From positions 1 through 8,605 of the forward strand of contig JAEYWQ010000021.1 in assembly GCA_023428885.1 (NCBI GenBank): DNA of 8,605 nt, given 5' to 3'. The DNA is from Bacillota bacterium (GTDB lineage: Bacteria > Bacillota > Clostridia > Lachnospirales > Lachnospiraceae). The translations under genes were made by a program, and so were the position numbers. Each line of letters starts with the position of its first letter. Within the stretch, counting starts at the first letter, position 1. Shown here piece by piece: positions 7,136 to 8,605 of this stretch. The notes beneath the pieces are model-generated. The model ran no database searches, was not told the DNA's origin, and saw only the letters and a program-made list of their open reading frames with translations.

Positions 7136-7164
7136 CTATTGTTTGGATTTTATTCAGACAATAG
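7136..7164 (+). other. Stem-loop just after the DUF624 stop codon
   Basis: CTATTGTTTG (7136-7145) pairs with CAGACAATAG (7155-7164) over 10 positions, one of them G-U, around a 9-base AT-rich loop. It begins 2 bases after the stop codon. No T run follows, so on its own it is more likely a 3' protective hairpin than a terminator. Confidence 0.45.
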
Positions 7165-7186
7165 ATAATTAGATAGACTAACATGA

Positions 7187-7232
7187 GGATATTACATAAG
7201 CAGTGTATGCTGTAAGTAATATCCCTTTTTTT
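7187..7232 (+). terminator. Rho-independent terminator of the sugar-uptake operon
   Basis: GGATATTAC (7187-7195) and GTAATATCC (7216-7224) form a perfect 9-bp stem. The 20-base interior holds a small additional pairing (AGCA with TGCT). A run of seven T at 7226-7232 follows almost directly. This is the convincing end of the operon that begins at 2159. Confidence 0.85.
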
Positions 7233-7262
7233 ATAGGAAATTCCTCAGAATTTCCTATAAAA
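7229..7262. repeat. Perfect 15-bp inverted repeat overlapping the terminator T-tract
   Basis: TTTTATAGGAAATTC (7229-7243) and GAATTTCCTATAAAA (7248-7262) are exact reverse complements with a 4-base CTCA loop. Its left arm shares four bases with the T-tract of the preceding terminator. No T run follows in either direction, so it does not look like a second terminator. It marks the left edge of a cluster of inverted repeats. Confidence 0.7.
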
Positions 7263-7269
7263 CAAAAAG

Positions 7270-7403
7270 GCACTTCGTGCTAGGATGCACACGACCGGGT
7301 AAGGAGAATTGTCGCAAAAATCGCGACACCCGGTCGGCGCGGGAACAAAGTGTGCTTTCTAATGATTGTTGGTCGCGAGAGTGTCCAAAGCACACTTTGT
7401 TCT
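7270..7403. repeat. Structured, partly GC-rich intergenic element of unknown family
   Basis: In order: GCAC-TTC-GTGC (7270-7280), which competes with GTGC-TAGGAT-GCAC (7277-7290). Then a perfect 9-bp outer stem, CGACCGGGT (7292-7300) with ACCCGGTCG (7328-7336), enclosing an inner 5-bp stem, GTCGC (7311-7315) with GCGAC (7323-7327). The two stems stack directly on the 3' side and leave a 10-base bulge, AAGGAGAATT, on the 5' side. Then a perfect 16-bp inverted repeat, GAACAAAGTGTGCTTT (7343-7358) with AAAGCACACTTTGTTC (7387-7402), around a 28-base loop. Bases 7285-7343 are about 60% G+C by hand count, far above the surroundings. No reading frame of note is present. It could be a short interspersed repeat (REP/MITE-like) or a structured RNA; I do not recognise it. 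Confidence 0.55.
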
Positions 7404-7554
7404 ACTGTATCTCTTCTTTTGTTTGCTGCGAGTCGTAGATCACTTGATATGATAAGATTTGGTTGGTTGCTTTGAGCAAGATTGGTGGTTGATGATTCAC
7501 AAAAAGTATGTTATGGTTGGGTACAGCGAAAATAAATGAAACGACGGTGAGTGT
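7404..7554 (+). promoter_or_regulatory. Leader and candidate promoter region of azlCD
   Basis: This is the right part of the 421-bp gap. The best promoter is TTGATG (7489-7494, 4 of 6) and TATGGT (7512-7517, 4 of 6) with 17 bp between, starting transcription near 7524. The ribosome site before the ATG at 7555 is weak: only GGTGAG at 7546-7551. Nothing else recognisable is present; a leucine-responsive site cannot be identified by eye. Confidence 0.4.
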
Positions 7555-8256
7555 ATGAGTGAGCATAAGAAGAGAGAGTTGAGAAGAGCCTTAGGGGCTG
7601 CATTTCCACATACTATACCTGTTCTTACTGGTTTTTTAGTCTTGGGATTTGCCTATGGAGTATTAATGCAGACGAAAGGTTATGGGGTATTGTGGGCCTT
7701 TTTAATGAGCGCAATTGCTTTTTGTGGCAGTATGCAATTTGTGGCAATAACCTTACTGACTACGGTTTTTAACCCAATTCAGGCTTTTTTACTCAGTATT
7801 ATGGTGAATGCCAGACATCTGTTCTATGGATTATCTATGCTATCAAAATATAAAGGGCTGGGTAAGATCCGATTTTTTTTAATCTATACCCTATGTGATG
7901 AGACATTTTCGATTGCCTGTAGCATAGAACCTGAGACAGGGGTGAATCGTAAGTATTTTTATTTCTTTATCTCATGTCTGAATTATTCCTATTGGGTTAC
8001 TGCTACGGTGATAGGAAGTTTAGTTGGTAGTTATATCAAATTTAATACGAAAGGGTTAGATTTTGTTTTAACCGCTTTGTTCCTAGTATTATTCATGGAG
8101 CAATGGAAGAAGAAAGAAAACCGTTGGTCTGCTATCATCGGAATTGTGTGTTCAGCAATTACATTACTTGTTGTAGGACAGGAAAACTTCGTTATTCCAG
8201 CTATGGCTTTCATATTATTGACATTAACGATTGGGAGGAATAAGATATGCAATTAA
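7555..8256 (+). CDS. azlC: AzlC, large subunit of branched-chain amino acid exporter
   Basis: A 233-residue integral membrane protein of normal AzlC length. Family landmarks, in order: AAFPHTIPVLTGFLVLGFAYG (about 15-35), GSMQFVA (58-64), NARHLFYGLS (85-94), DE in TLCDETFS (115-116), and GLDFVLTALFLVLF (167-180). AzlC with AzlD exports branched-chain amino acids and gives azaleucine resistance in Bacillus subtilis. Here the pair stands alone, without the azlB regulator or a brnQ importer beside it. The ATG is preceded only by the weak site GGTGAG, so translation may be modest. The last 10 bases overlap azlD. Confidence 0.95.
   Translation: MSEHKKRELRRALGAAFPHTIPVLTGFLVLGFAYGVLMQTKGYGVLWAFLMSAIAFCGSMQFVAITLLTTVFNPIQAFLLSIMVNARHLFYGLSMLSKYKGLGKIRFFLIYTLCDETFSIACSIEPETGVNRKYFYFFISCLNYSYWVTATVIGSLVGSYIKFNTKGLDFVLTALFLVLFMEQWKKKENRWSAIIGIVCSAITLLVVGQENFVIPAMAFILLTLTIGRNKICN
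8233..8238 (+). promoter_or_regulatory. azlD ribosome binding site inside azlC
   Basis: GGGAGG lies 8 bases before the azlD ATG, within the final codons of azlC, and is much stronger than azlC's own site. The overlap suggests translational coupling that keeps the two subunits in proportion. Confidence 0.7.
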
Positions 8257-8579
8257 CATCAAGCCAGACAATAATCCTCATCTTAGCTGTAGCACTAGGA
8301 ACCATGGTAACACGGTTCACACCATTTATCCTGTTTCCAGAAAAAAAAGAAGTACCCCGATACATAACTTATTTAGGAAAAGTCCTTCCTCCCGCTATGA
8401 TGGGCTTGTTAGTCGTTTACTGTTTTAAAGGATCAAATATTTCTGAATCACCCTATGGTATTCCTGAGGGAATCGCAACGGCAGTAGTCATTTTATTACA
8501 TCAATGGAAGAAGAATGTGCTACTTAGTATCGGCGGTGGAAGTTTGTTATATATGATATTAGTACAAATGGTATTTTGA
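8247..8579 (+). CDS. azlD: AzlD, small subunit of branched-chain amino acid exporter
   Basis: A 110-residue membrane protein of the usual AzlD size. The markers are TRFTPFILFP (about 22-31) and YLGKVLPPAMMGLLVVYCF (about 42-60), followed by a loop with PYGIPEG and two further hydrophobic segments. AzlD is the obligate partner of AzlC in branched-chain amino acid export. The start overlaps the azlC stop by 10 bases in another frame. The stop TGA is at 8577-8579; the 26 bases left in the window show no terminator. Confidence 0.93.
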   Translation: MQLTSSQTIILILAVALGTMVTRFTPFILFPEKKEVPRYITYLGKVLPPAMMGLLVVYCFKGSNISESPYGIPEGIATAVVILLHQWKKNVLLSIGGGSLLYMILVQMVF

Positions 8580-8605
8580 GTAAAACTGTTACCCTGAAGT
8601 TTCGG

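Noticed and set aside
7229..7262. 15-bp inverted repeat as a second terminator
   Set aside because: Neither strand has a T run after the stem; only the preceding terminator's T-tract overlaps it.
7270..7403. CRISPR array or tRNA/rRNA gene in the structured gap
   Set aside because: There are no regularly spaced direct repeats, no cloverleaf with a TΨC-like arm, and no similarity to ribosomal RNA.
7444..7472. TTGATA at 7444 as a -35 box for azlC
   Set aside because: The hexamer at 17 bp (TTGCTT) is not a plausible -10; the pair at 7489-7517 fits better.
8231..8428. 65-residue reading frame overlapping azlC and azlD
   Set aside because: It lies inside the well-recognised azlD gene in another frame and its sequence resembles no protein family.

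Overview
The window looks like chromosomal DNA of an AT-rich, low-GC Gram-positive anaerobe, most plausibly a plant-polysaccharide-using clostridium of the Lachnospiraceae (Clostridium/Lachnoclostridium phytofermentans type). The reasons are strong AGGAGG-type ribosome sites, a lipobox-anchored solute-binding protein, LplB/LplC (YtcP)-type sugar permeases, a YesL/DUF624 protein and a membrane-anchored trigger-factor-like protein. This is recognition of families from sequence, not a database match.

Layout, left to right. (1) Positions 1-939, minus strand: 5' part of a gene for a membrane-anchored trigger-factor-like peptidyl-prolyl isomerase, running off the left edge, with a good sigma-A promoter at 1012-1040. 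(2) 1121-1945, minus strand: an AraC-family regulator. (3) 1946-2158: a divergent control region with the regulator's own promoter, two exact 11-bp direct repeats 40 bp apart, a 9-bp inverted repeat and a near-palindrome. (4) 2159-7133, plus strand: an operon of two permeases, a lipoprotein solute-binding protein and a YesL/DUF624 membrane protein. A GAAA-loop hairpin precedes the binding-protein gene, a terminator-like hairpin follows it, and a strong terminator at 7187-7232 closes the operon. (5) 7134-7554: 421 bp without a gene. Its left part (about 7229-7403) is a dense cluster of perfect inverted repeats, partly GC-rich, which I cannot assign to a known family. (6) 7555-8579, plus strand: azlC and azlD, overlapping by 10 bp, a branched-chain amino acid exporter. 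The last 26 bases hold nothing recognisable.

How it works together (inference): the AraC regulator probably senses a sugar and activates the divergent uptake operon. The binding protein captures an oligosaccharide outside the cell and the two permeases form the channel. No ATPase is encoded here, so an MsmX-type shared ATPase elsewhere would have to power it. The trigger-factor-like gene and azlCD appear functionally separate.

No wholly new enzyme system is visible. The parts most worth a second look are the structured intergenic element at 7229-7403, the extra four-helix N-terminal domain on the first permease, and the repeat architecture of the divergent control region.
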